Source of the DNA: JAFDZV01 sp966128725
Lineage (GTDB): Bacteria; Bacteroidota; Ignavibacteria; OLB7
DNA length: 22,111 nucleotides
Assembly: GCA_966128725.1 (NCBI GenBank)
Contig: CBHYLN010000086.1
Span: 1-22,111, forward strand
Direction of reading: 5' to 3'
Positions 10,001-16,767 of this stretch are shown here, piece by piece (positions within the stretch are counted from its first letter, which is position 1; every line of letters begins with the position of its first letter). The notes beneath the pieces are model-generated. The model was given only the letters and a program-made list of their open reading frames with translations, had not been told where the DNA came from and did no database searches. The position numbers and the translations under genes were made by a program.

Positions 10001-13000
10001 GGCAGCGGAATCAACACCGGTTGTGGACTTGGTTATCTGGAGTTCGCGTACGCGTATTTCCGGTATCCGGGCGATATCGGGGCCACCGAGGCCTGCCGCC
10101 GCGCGTTCCGGTGGGTTGACGGGACCGGCGCCGCCAAGGATCTGCTGCTGCTGGACGGCGCGCTGCATCGGTACTCGATGGACGCCGGTATTTCCTGGCG
10201 ATCCGACGAGGACACGCTTGCCGCGTTTCACGACTGCCTGAGCGCGCCCGAGCCCGAGGAACTGCCCGCGCTGCCGATCAACTGCCACGACCAGAACAGC
10301 GAGGAGTGCGCCATTGCGCTGCGCGATGCCATGCAGGACACCTGCCGCAGCATGTGCGAGCGGCGCCGGGAGGCGTTCCGCGCTTCCATCGTACGCGCGT
10401 ACCACAACAACGGGCAGAGCGTTGAAGGCGACACGTTGACGCCTGGAGGCCTGCCGATCAACGGGGCCGGCGCAGTTCTGGATTCCACCGGCGCGCCAAC
10501 CGGCGACACGGTGACCATTGTGCCGCGTTCGGTGGTGGAGTGCCAGGCCTCGGTGCTGGTGGAGAACTGCGATGACCATTGCACGCTGAGCCTTGTGCGC
10601 AACGGCGCCGGGGCCATCACGCAGATTGGCGACTCAGCCGAACGGGTCCATTTCCAACGGGCGATGACCTACGGCTGGCGGGTGGGCATCCCGGCTGGTG
10701 ACACCTGTACCGATTCGCTGCAGGCGATATCCACCGCACGACCCCAGCGCGCCTGGGCGCGCGCCATTGTCCGGCGGCTGAACATGGTGCTCGACTCGGT
10801 GCGGGGCGTCGCCGGCGGCGATACAACCAGCCCCCAGGCTCTGGCCACGCTGTACCATGACCGGTTCCTGCAGTACAGTGGGCACACCGGTTGCAACTGG
10901 CATCTGGACTCCACGTCGCACAACGAATTCAACGGTTGCTGCCCGCCGATAGGGCTCCCGAAAATCTTCACGCTCGACACCAATATCCAGGCGCGATTCG
11001 AGCTGGACGACAGTTGCCGCCTGGTGTATGTGCGAACCTGTACTGTGGATGACCATGAGGTTGTACAGCGTGAGATCCTGTGCGCGGATTTCTGCCTGGA
11101 CTCCTGCTCCAGCCCCATCTGTTTTGCGTGGGTGCCCCTGTTCTCCGCCGAGACCACGGCCGTGATACGCCCCTACACCTGCCAGGAGCTGCTGGCCGCC
11201 GAGATCGGTCGCCGGCTGGATGAGCAGATCAACGCCTGCGTGTACCGCGAAACCTCGGCATTTACCGAAGCCTACCGGCAGACCTGTACGTCGCCGGCGG
11301 AGATTCACGACTCGCTTACCGTGGAGTACGGCGTTGGGCTGTATCACTTCACGCTGTATTACTACGATCGCGCCGGCCGCCTTGTGCGCACCGTGCCGCC
11401 GGGCGGTGTGGCGCTTGTGAACCCGCCCAGCCGGGCCGTGCATCCCGGCCATACGCTGCTGACCAGCTACGAGTACAACTCGCTGGGCCAGCCCACGCGC
11501 AAGCGTACGCCCGACGGCAACGTCTCGCGAATGTATTACGACTCCAAAAGCCGTGCCCGCTTTGTGCAGAATGCCGAGCAGATAACGCGCGATGCGTTTA
11601 CCTACACGGACTACGATGCCCTGGGTCGCGTCGTGGAAACCGGTGAAAGCACCTACGGCGCCCCGGCCGAGCTGAGCGACGAGGCCGACAGCACCAACTA
11701 CCCGGCCGCGGGCACCACCGTGCAGAGTTATCGCACGGTGTATACAACGGCCTCCAATCGTACCTATCTGAACCTTGCCGGGCACACACAGCGGTTCCTG
11801 CGCAACCGTGTGAGCTACACGGTTGCCGGTGACTCCTCCACCGCCAGCTTCTTCAGCTACGACCCCCACGGCAACGTGGAGTGGATGGTGCAATACATCG
11901 AGGGCCTGGGCGACAATTACATCAGGTACAACTACGACCTTATCAGCAACAACGTGTTGGGCCTGTACTACAACGAAGGCCTGGGCGACCAGTTGACGCA
12001 GACCTATGCGTACGATGAGGACAACCGCCTGAAGGGGGTGATGAGCAGCAAGGATGGCGTGTTGTGGGAGCGTGATGCCGCGTATCAGTATTATCGGTAC
12101 GGCCCGCTGCGCCGCGCGGAGTACGGCGAGGACTCCTTGCAGGGCGCGGACTACACCTACACGCTGCAGGGCTGGCTGAAGGGGCTGAACCACCCGGCCC
12201 TTGCCACCGGCGTGGACCCAGGCCGCGACGGCGACGCCACGGCCGGCCTGCACAAGCGGTACGGCGCCGACGCCTTTGGCATGACGCTGACGTATTTCGA
12301 GGGTGACTTCCTGCGCCTGAGCGGCAGCACGCAATCGCCGTTCAACTCCGCCACCACCGGCGCCTACAGCAAACGCGGCGATCACCTGGGGCCGGGCAGC
12401 AATGGCTCCGGCACGTTGAACCTGTACAACGGCAACATTGCCTCGTGGGCGGCCAACAACAAGGCCGCCGGCGGTGGGCAGTACTACGAAACCCTCACCA
12501 GCGAACAGTACGGCTACGATCGGCTGAACCGTATCACCGGCAGTACGTTCAACAACTACACGGGGGTGTGGGCTACCAACGGTGACTACAATACCGCGTA
12601 TACCTACGACCCCAACGGCAATATCCTGACGCTGGACCGCAACGCCGCTGTCGCCAGTGGCAACCGTGGCATGGACAGCCTGAGCTACACCTATGCGGCC
12701 GGCAGCAATCGCCTGCTGCATGTGGACGACGCCGTGGCGCCGGGCGTGCAGGACGTTGACATCGACGACGAAGCACCGTTCAACTACAGCTACGACCCCG
12801 CCGGTCGGCTTGTGGCCGACGCCAAGGAAAGCATCACCCGCGTGCGGTGGAGCCCGTACAGCAAGGTGCTGAGCGTATACAAAACCGGCGGGCGTGGCAT
12901 GCGTTTTGTGTACGACGCCCAGGGCAACCGCGTGAAGAAGGCCAGCATTGCCGACTCCACCGTTACCACCTACTACGTGCGCGAGGCGGGCGGCAAGGTG

Positions 13001-14884
13001 ATCGCGATCTACACCAAGCCATGTGTTGACGCGAACGATTTCAACGACGGCGGCGAGGGGAATTGCAGCGACCCCGCCGGCCCGGCCGACCAGGACCACG
13101 ACGGCATCCCGGATGCCCGCGACAATGCCGACAGTCTGTTCAACCCGGACCAGCGGGATACCGACGGCGACGGCACCGCCGACGTATGGGAGTACGACCG
13201 CGACGGCGACGGCGACCCGGACATAAGCGACCCCTGCCCGTACGATGCGGCGAACAACTGCACTGGCGACACCGACAGCGACGGCATCCCCAACGGCGCC
13301 GACCCATGCCCAACCTGGCCGGGGAACTGCGCCGACAACCCCGATGCCGACAACGACGGCGACGGCGTGCCCAACAAGGAGGACAATTGCCCGTGGACAG
13401 CGAATGCGGACCAGAAGGACGACAACAGCAATGGCATAGGCGACGCGTGTGAGTGCGAAAGCGGCGGCGGTGGCGGCGGGTGCGGCATCACGCTCGCCGA
13501 GCAATACGTGTACGGCAGCGAGCTGGACGATCGTGTGGTAACGCTGTACCCGAACCACACGCGGGATATGGCAAGCCACGCGGGGGATAGTATCTTTACG
13601 CGGTGGCTGCGGCACCGTGTGTACGAGCTGAACGACCATCTGGGCAATGTGCGGGTACGGTTCACGGACCTGAAGCGCACGACCAGCACGGCGGGGCAGG
13701 CACCGTTTGTGGCGGACCTGAACGGGTACACGAACTACTATGCCTTTGGCATGGTGCAGCCGGGCCGCGAAGCGAACCTGGGCGGCGGGCGATACGGGTA
13801 CAACGGGAAGGAGATTGACAACGACTGGAACGACCGGAACGGTGGTGGGGATGGCGGGGGGAATAGTTATGACTATGGGTTCCGGATGTACGAGCCGCGG
13901 TTGGGTCGGTTCCTGAGCGAAGATCCGTTGACACCGGAGTATCCGGAGCTGACGCCGTATCAATTCGCTGGCAATAATCCGATTGAATTCATTGATCTTG
14001 ATGGGGGGGAAATGGAGTTGCCGTTTTTGCTGAGTATGCCTTCGAACCAGTTCCTTCTGACAAATCCTGATACCAGGAGAGTGCTTTTTGATCATAACTT
14101 CTGTGCTGATTTTACTGCAGGAGTTGCTATCCCGTTACCGACCCGGGGTCCGTTTCTTATGCTTATACCAGGATTGAGTCCGTGTGTCAGCGTAAGTGCT
14201 GGGGCAGAAATGATTGTCAATCCATATAGTGGTAAACGGACAGGTTGTTTTATTCATGTGGGCTATGGGTTGTCGGCGACACCTAGCCCCTTCATGTCGT
14301 TGGAAGGAGGATTAGTTTATGGGCGGAACTATAAAAAATCTGCAGACAATCGTGGTCCGTTTGCAACTAAGTCGGGAGCGATTGGATGGGTCGCTGCGTC
14401 AGATGCGGAATGGGATGGTGTTCGTACAACGATGATTGGATGGGCTATAAGAGGCGGAACGGGGTTTTGTGCGAGCAAGGACTTCTATGTTGAAGTCTGG
14501 AATCCAATAGATGGGATTCCGACAGACGTGCTCTCTCAATCAGAGAATATGTATAAGGAGATGTTAGGTCCAATGACTGGTGAAAAAATTGATGCATTTG
14601 TGCGAAATTGGTGGACGTCTCCATTCGACGACGGTTGTGTCGAAAGTATGTTTCTGCAGAGTAGCGGGTCGTTGCAGAGTAGCGGGTCGTTGCAGAGTAG
14701 CGGGTCGTTGCAGAGTAGCGGGTCGTTGCTGAGGATTGGCTTAACAGGGGTTGCCTCCCAAGTTGCTGGTGGTGCTGTGTCGATAAGGCCAGGCTCAGGT
14801 TCGATGCAAGAGACAGGGGTGAAGTCGAGTCGGTCAAACTTTGATGCTGTCCCAACATCTCGCGGCAATATTCGAGAGCCGTAA
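7004..14884 (+). CDS. Giant exported Rhs/YD-repeat protein with TSP3 insert and variable C-terminal tip
   Basis: The ATG at 7004 (a GTG lies just before it) gives 2626 residues with a signal peptide (AAMWLLLVAVTLYA before QPVV, cut near residue 43). In order: an N-terminal beta region; a fibronectin-like segment near residues 255-375 (FQWDLSNEC ... YYAWRVRPIG); a segment typical of Bacteroidota Rhs proteins (GYPFMRSLYYPDASGRV, near 547-565); a cysteine-rich stretch (about 709-1416) likely held by disulfides outside the cell; YD repeats from about 1449 (YYYDRAGRLVRTVPP, YEYNSLGQPTRK, YTYDPNGNIL, YSYDPAGRLV); an insert of DxDxDG calcium-binding thrombospondin type 3 repeats (about 2006-2162); and the Rhs core (DHLGNVRVRF, YYAFGM, YGYNGKE, YDYGFRMYEPRLGRFLSEDP, NPIEFIDLDG) ending near base 13998. 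Known Rhs proteins form a hollow shell around a polymorphic C-terminal effector. Here the final 295 or so residues lie in AT-richer DNA and match no toxin motif I know; they end with four copies of QSSGSL. The stop is TAA followed at once by TAG. No T9SS sorting domain is present. Confidence 0.93.
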   Translation: MNVNTMIVSHMIQRTNSSGWALRAGIGACAAMWLLLVAVTLYAQPVVDADSTGRQSAVGIHDEHVEARSVLEQDTTRFQVMPFATRSKIFKQTYVHSEMIVTPPSSRVKKHLYVKEDPTTSYCSGKKLKKAMLYSRLSMGERDYEFDTVDFDITAIVQCQPYLSSGTILTSEIQLCTLKIKSASNDVQPEQWCVTEFTAIHDTVDSFRLHIPTYTFSSTKTGALLDSLKANVRVDIWYTEEYETEAVNTSSPTTPAVTIRTLPVVSKRVTANPVTFQWDLSNECAKDSFPNYQFQLLRLFNRSTSSPYVDDEEAIRDTLDWSRALTVETGGKATSLTLTVAEGTGYYAWRVRPIGNIYPGGIANDRNWGAWTVAPPNGPIEINDLDETSIDATYRPSVFFYQMGDRDRNWIYSRTFTEGAAGSVEQGSAAVRTRVSEGMTYATELLQPVQVQAHLQSMDSMVVSRTVLDFSGRAALSTLPLPTSWSGFGYRTGVLNSGGSSLAVPYTAEDFDADANYDNPTSGSTSAGVGQYYSDSNPEGDLRVPNAAGYPFMRSLYYPDASGRVMEQGGAGSVFRIGGGAESASRTVSTFYSQAADQELMAMFGDEAPDASSVQKVITMDPNKISTVQFISKEGKTLATCLVKLHSASGIHLDELTETQVFDTNVVQRVGRYRRLIENGTEASSSVTITEEQSLRLHYSLTPSTIASECAGYCATCDYAVDLLVIPTNDPEHPAYTHTYTVSPVDCDSTEIINDTLDTPELEPGTYSVVRRIRSMGRNSDSLLYRDDHVMALSSRLHEAIDTRILPVQEFLENADLSGLYAHLDSLVDVDVAEFDELKQEYTLSTACCTFTIPKLSCDPDNPCDESPRGSYEAYLYKKWGSGNYAYGGDPEKNFGDTLGGYFYDNQPWVPLFNTNHGAFDTLVSHMLASGLYNCDTLWAIWKGLVDGFGYVSTNHHRGDPADRTYGYNLLDEFIRRARPHYQGVSTCKYGDCATQTFAGSGINTGCGLGYLEFAYAYFRYPGDIGATEACRRAFRWVDGTGAAKDLLLLDGALHRYSMDAGISWRSDEDTLAAFHDCLSAPEPEELPALPINCHDQNSEECAIALRDAMQDTCRSMCERRREAFRASIVRAYHNNGQSVEGDTLTPGGLPINGAGAVLDSTGAPTGDTVTIVPRSVVECQASVLVENCDDHCTLSLVRNGAGAITQIGDSAERVHFQRAMTYGWRVGIPAGDTCTDSLQAISTARPQRAWARAIVRRLNMVLDSVRGVAGGDTTSPQALATLYHDRFLQYSGHTGCNWHLDSTSHNEFNGCCPPIGLPKIFTLDTNIQARFELDDSCRLVYVRTCTVDDHEVVQREILCADFCLDSCSSPICFAWVPLFSAETTAVIRPYTCQELLAAEIGRRLDEQINACVYRETSAFTEAYRQTCTSPAEIHDSLTVEYGVGLYHFTLYYYDRAGRLVRTVPPGGVALVNPPSRAVHPGHTLLTSYEYNSLGQPTRKRTPDGNVSRMYYDSKSRARFVQNAEQITRDAFTYTDYDALGRVVETGESTYGAPAELSDEADSTNYPAAGTTVQSYRTVYTTASNRTYLNLAGHTQRFLRNRVSYTVAGDSSTASFFSYDPHGNVEWMVQYIEGLGDNYIRYNYDLISNNVLGLYYNEGLGDQLTQTYAYDEDNRLKGVMSSKDGVLWERDAAYQYYRYGPLRRAEYGEDSLQGADYTYTLQGWLKGLNHPALATGVDPGRDGDATAGLHKRYGADAFGMTLTYFEGDFLRLSGSTQSPFNSATTGAYSKRGDHLGPGSNGSGTLNLYNGNIASWAANNKAAGGGQYYETLTSEQYGYDRLNRITGSTFNNYTGVWATNGDYNTAYTYDPNGNILTLDRNAAVASGNRGMDSLSYTYAAGSNRLLHVDDAVAPGVQDVDIDDEAPFNYSYDPAGRLVADAKESITRVRWSPYSKVLSVYKTGGRGMRFVYDAQGNRVKKASIADSTVTTYYVREAGGKVIAIYTKPCVDANDFNDGGEGNCSDPAGPADQDHDGIPDARDNADSLFNPDQRDTDGDGTADVWEYDRDGDGDPDISDPCPYDAANNCTGDTDSDGIPNGADPCPTWPGNCADNPDADNDGDGVPNKEDNCPWTANADQKDDNSNGIGDACECESGGGGGGCGITLAEQYVYGSELDDRVVTLYPNHTRDMASHAGDSIFTRWLRHRVYELNDHLGNVRVRFTDLKRTTSTAGQAPFVADLNGYTNYYAFGMVQPGREANLGGGRYGYNGKEIDNDWNDRNGGGDGGGNSYDYGFRMYEPRLGRFLSEDPLTPEYPELTPYQFAGNNPIEFIDLDGGEMELPFLLSMPSNQFLLTNPDTRRVLFDHNFCADFTAGVAIPLPTRGPFLMLIPGLSPCVSVSAGAEMIVNPYSGKRTGCFIHVGYGLSATPSPFMSLEGGLVYGRNYKKSADNRGPFATKSGAIGWVAASDAEWDGVRTTMIGWAIRGGTGFCASKDFYVEVWNPIDGIPTDVLSQSENMYKEMLGPMTGEKIDAFVRNWWTSPFDDGCVESMFLQSSGSLQSSGSLQSSGSLQSSGSLLRIGLTGVASQVAGGAVSIRPGSGSMQETGVKSSRSNFDAVPTSRGNIREP
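14657..14728 (+). repeat. Four perfect in-frame tandem copies of an 18-base repeat
   Basis: The unit CAGAGTAGCGGGTCGTTG occurs four times without a mismatch at 14657, 14675, 14693 and 14711, encoding QSSGSL four times near the end of the Rhs tip. Because the unit is a multiple of three, gain or loss of copies would change linker length without shifting the frame. Perfect identity suggests recent expansion by slippage. Confidence 0.95.
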
Positions 14885-14970
14885 TAGAGCACAGGTGTTT
14901 GGGCTTCTCAATATCGTGTGCAGGCTGGTTGGCGGCTTCGCGGTTTGTTTAATCTTTCGGAGAGAGAAGG

Positions 14971-15435
14971 ATGAGGTTCTTGCGTGCCAATTACATGTCC
15001 TTTGAGGCCTATATGTGCTTCGGATTTGCAGGAGCAGTAGCTGCTCTTTATATATCGCACTTGAAGAGTTACGTCCTTGTGCTGTTGGCTGTTGTTTGGT
15101 TGGCAGCCGTCGCTGTTTGCATTGTGAGGAGTTGCGGGTGGCGGTATGTCGTCCTATGGTTTGTGCTCGGCTGTAGCATTGCGTTGTCATCTATCATAAT
15201 ATTGGAATTTGAATATTGGCAATATGGTGTTCCGGGTTGGGCGAGAGTGTATAATGTGGAGCACGGAAAGGCAATAAGGACTGCGAGCGGTCGTTATGTT
15301 CTAGCAACATATAGTGTGGATGGATTGGAATACAAATTTCGTTTAGAGACGAATCGTTTCGGGGTTGATAGCTCGATTAGGATTCTATTCTCGAGTAAAA
15401 ACCCTGAATTGTCTCGAGTCTTGGACATTTACTAA
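14971..15435 (+). CDS. Small membrane protein downstream of the Rhs tip, candidate partner/immunity protein
   Basis: The 154-residue protein starts at an ATG preceded by a purine-rich GGAGAGAGAAGG. It has about three hydrophobic segments in the first 75 residues (near FGFAGAVAALYI, YVLVLLAVVWLAAVAVCIV and VVLWFVLGCSIALSSIIIL), then a soluble domain of about 75 residues with strands such as YVLATYSVDGLEYKFRLE and a final SSIRILFSSKNPELSRVL. The layout of membrane helices followed by a small domain with a Y-V-D-G-x-x-Y strand and an N-P-E-L-S-R end resembles DUF3592-type membrane proteins. Its AT-rich base use matches the Rhs tip rather than the core, and it lies 86 bases after the Rhs stop on the same strand, the usual place for a cognate immunity gene. 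That role is inferred from position only. Confidence 0.8.
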   Translation: MRFLRANYMSFEAYMCFGFAGAVAALYISHLKSYVLVLLAVVWLAAVAVCIVRSCGWRYVVLWFVLGCSIALSSIIILEFEYWQYGVPGWARVYNVEHGKAIRTASGRYVLATYSVDGLEYKFRLETNRFGVDSSIRILFSSKNPELSRVLDIY

Positions 15436-15457
15436 GCTCAGTTTATAGACTGAGTTT
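15434..15457 (+). terminator. Possible weak intrinsic terminator overlapping the stop of the membrane-protein gene
   Basis: CTCAGT at 15437-15442 pairs perfectly with ACTGAG at 15449-15454 across TTATAG, and flanking AAG/TTT can extend the stem with one G-U pair. The 3' side runs into TTTAAAA. The stem is short and the T-tract poor, so termination is plausible but not certain. It would separate the Rhs/partner unit from the secreted-protein cassettes that follow. Confidence 0.4.
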
Positions 15458-15477
15458 AAAATGATATAGGGGGGTAC

Positions 15478-16767
15478 ATGAGTCGACAAGCGTTAGGTGC
15501 CTGCGCATATGTAGCGTGCTCCGTTTTGCTCCTGTTTCTTGCGGTTTTCGGTAAGTCGGCGGCTCAGATGCCCGACTCCGTCATTCGTGTGCCGGCGAAT
15601 GATGTAGGATATGTGCAGTATTCCAAAGATGGCCGATATCTCCTTACGCGGCAGAGGGATACCGTTCGTGTTTGGGATGCTTCAACGGGGAACCAGGCTG
15701 GGGTACCGGTACCAACAGGCAATACCTACTGCTGCGTGGCATTCCTTCCCGGCGACACCACACTGTTGACGCTTGCGTATAACAGTGATAGTGTATTCAA
15801 GGTGTGGAAATGGCGGACGGGGGAACTCCTCAAATCGGTGCCGTTGTTTCGTCCCATCCAGGAAGCGTCGGTTACGGGTGATGGCAGGTTCCTCGCGATT
15901 CGGGTCAACTATCCGAAGAAGCAATATGAACTATGGGATGCCGTAGCTGGAATCTATAAGGATGCGTTCTTCGAGTCGGATGGCAAGTTCTACGGGATAC
16001 TGATGAACACGTCCGGTGATTATGCTGTTGCCAGGTCTTCGACACGTCCGTTGATTGCACGAATCGACGTGCAGCGGCATAGCTACGACTCCATTCCTGT
16101 CGATGAGCGATATGTTAGCGACCTATATCTTAGTTCCGATGGGAGTCGTATTGGTTGCACGCGATCCGATTATCCACCGATCATTGTTGATCTGATAACG
16201 CTCGATTCCTTGTATCCGCTCGACATCGATATGCGGCATTCAGCTCTCGTTTCAATGGCTTTCGTGGATGATAATCGATGGATTGTCACTCTTACCGGAC
16301 GTTTCACGGAAGCATCCACATTGGAGATCTGGGATGCCCGCGACGGCAAACATATAGGAGTGTTGTCAACAGACAGCGCGATCAGACGTGGTATCGTGAA
16401 GGCGAGCCCGAGCGGCAACCAATTGGCAATCTACAACGTGCCGAGTGGCATGCTGTTATGGCCCCTTCAATTGCCTGGGAGTTCCGTTCCCGTTGTTGCC
16501 GGTATCGATACACGTTGGATACAGGCGGTTCCAAACCCGGCCAATGGCATGGTGGATATAGCCTATTCGCTGGCCAGTCCCGGCGATGTCCGCGTACGGC
16601 TTCTGGCGCTCAACGGCACGCAGGTTGCCATGGCCGAACATCTGGGGCAGGAAGGGGGTATCTGGCGCGAGCATTTCGATACGCGCATGCTCCCATCCGG
16701 AATGTATCTGTGCATCGTTGAGACGTCATCACACCGTAGCATCGCACCACTTGTTGTTGAACACTGA
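15478..16767 (+). CDS. Secreted WD40-like beta-propeller protein with T9SS type A sorting domain (unit 1)
   Basis: The ATG at 15478 has a strong ribosome binding site (AGGGGGG at 15468-15474). The 429-residue protein begins with a signal peptide (CSVLLLFLAVFGKSAA before QMPDS). Residues about 35-335 hold repeated WD40-like blades: DTVRVWDASTG, SVFKVWKWRTGE, QYELWDAVAG, LEIWDARDGK and MLLWPLQL, enough for a propeller. The last 80 residues from the AVPNPANG motif (Pro near 352) are a T9SS type A sorting domain: short strands, then LPSGMYLCIVET. Such proteins are exported by Sec, crossed over the outer membrane by the type IX system, and anchored or released after tail removal. The stop shares one base with the next start, implying translational coupling. 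A paralogue lies at 19230 with a matching order of blades. The ligand is unknown. Confidence 0.92.
   Translation: MSRQALGACAYVACSVLLLFLAVFGKSAAQMPDSVIRVPANDVGYVQYSKDGRYLLTRQRDTVRVWDASTGNQAGVPVPTGNTYCCVAFLPGDTTLLTLAYNSDSVFKVWKWRTGELLKSVPLFRPIQEASVTGDGRFLAIRVNYPKKQYELWDAVAGIYKDAFFESDGKFYGILMNTSGDYAVARSSTRPLIARIDVQRHSYDSIPVDERYVSDLYLSSDGSRIGCTRSDYPPIIVDLITLDSLYPLDIDMRHSALVSMAFVDDNRWIVTLTGRFTEASTLEIWDARDGKHIGVLSTDSAIRRGIVKASPSGNQLAIYNVPSGMLLWPLQLPGSSVPVVAGIDTRWIQAVPNPANGMVDIAYSLASPGDVRVRLLALNGTQVAMAEHLGQEGGIWREHFDTRMLPSGMYLCIVETSSHRSIAPLVVEH

Noticed and set aside
10634..14095. A 1153-codon open frame on the minus strand opposite the Rhs gene
   Set aside because: The translation is biased to Val, Ala and His with no domain pattern. 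It mirrors the GC-rich third positions of the well-supported plus-strand Rhs gene, so it is a shadow frame.
14657..14728. Short direct repeats considered as a CRISPR array
   Set aside because: The 18-base units are head to tail with no spacers and lie in frame within a coding gene.
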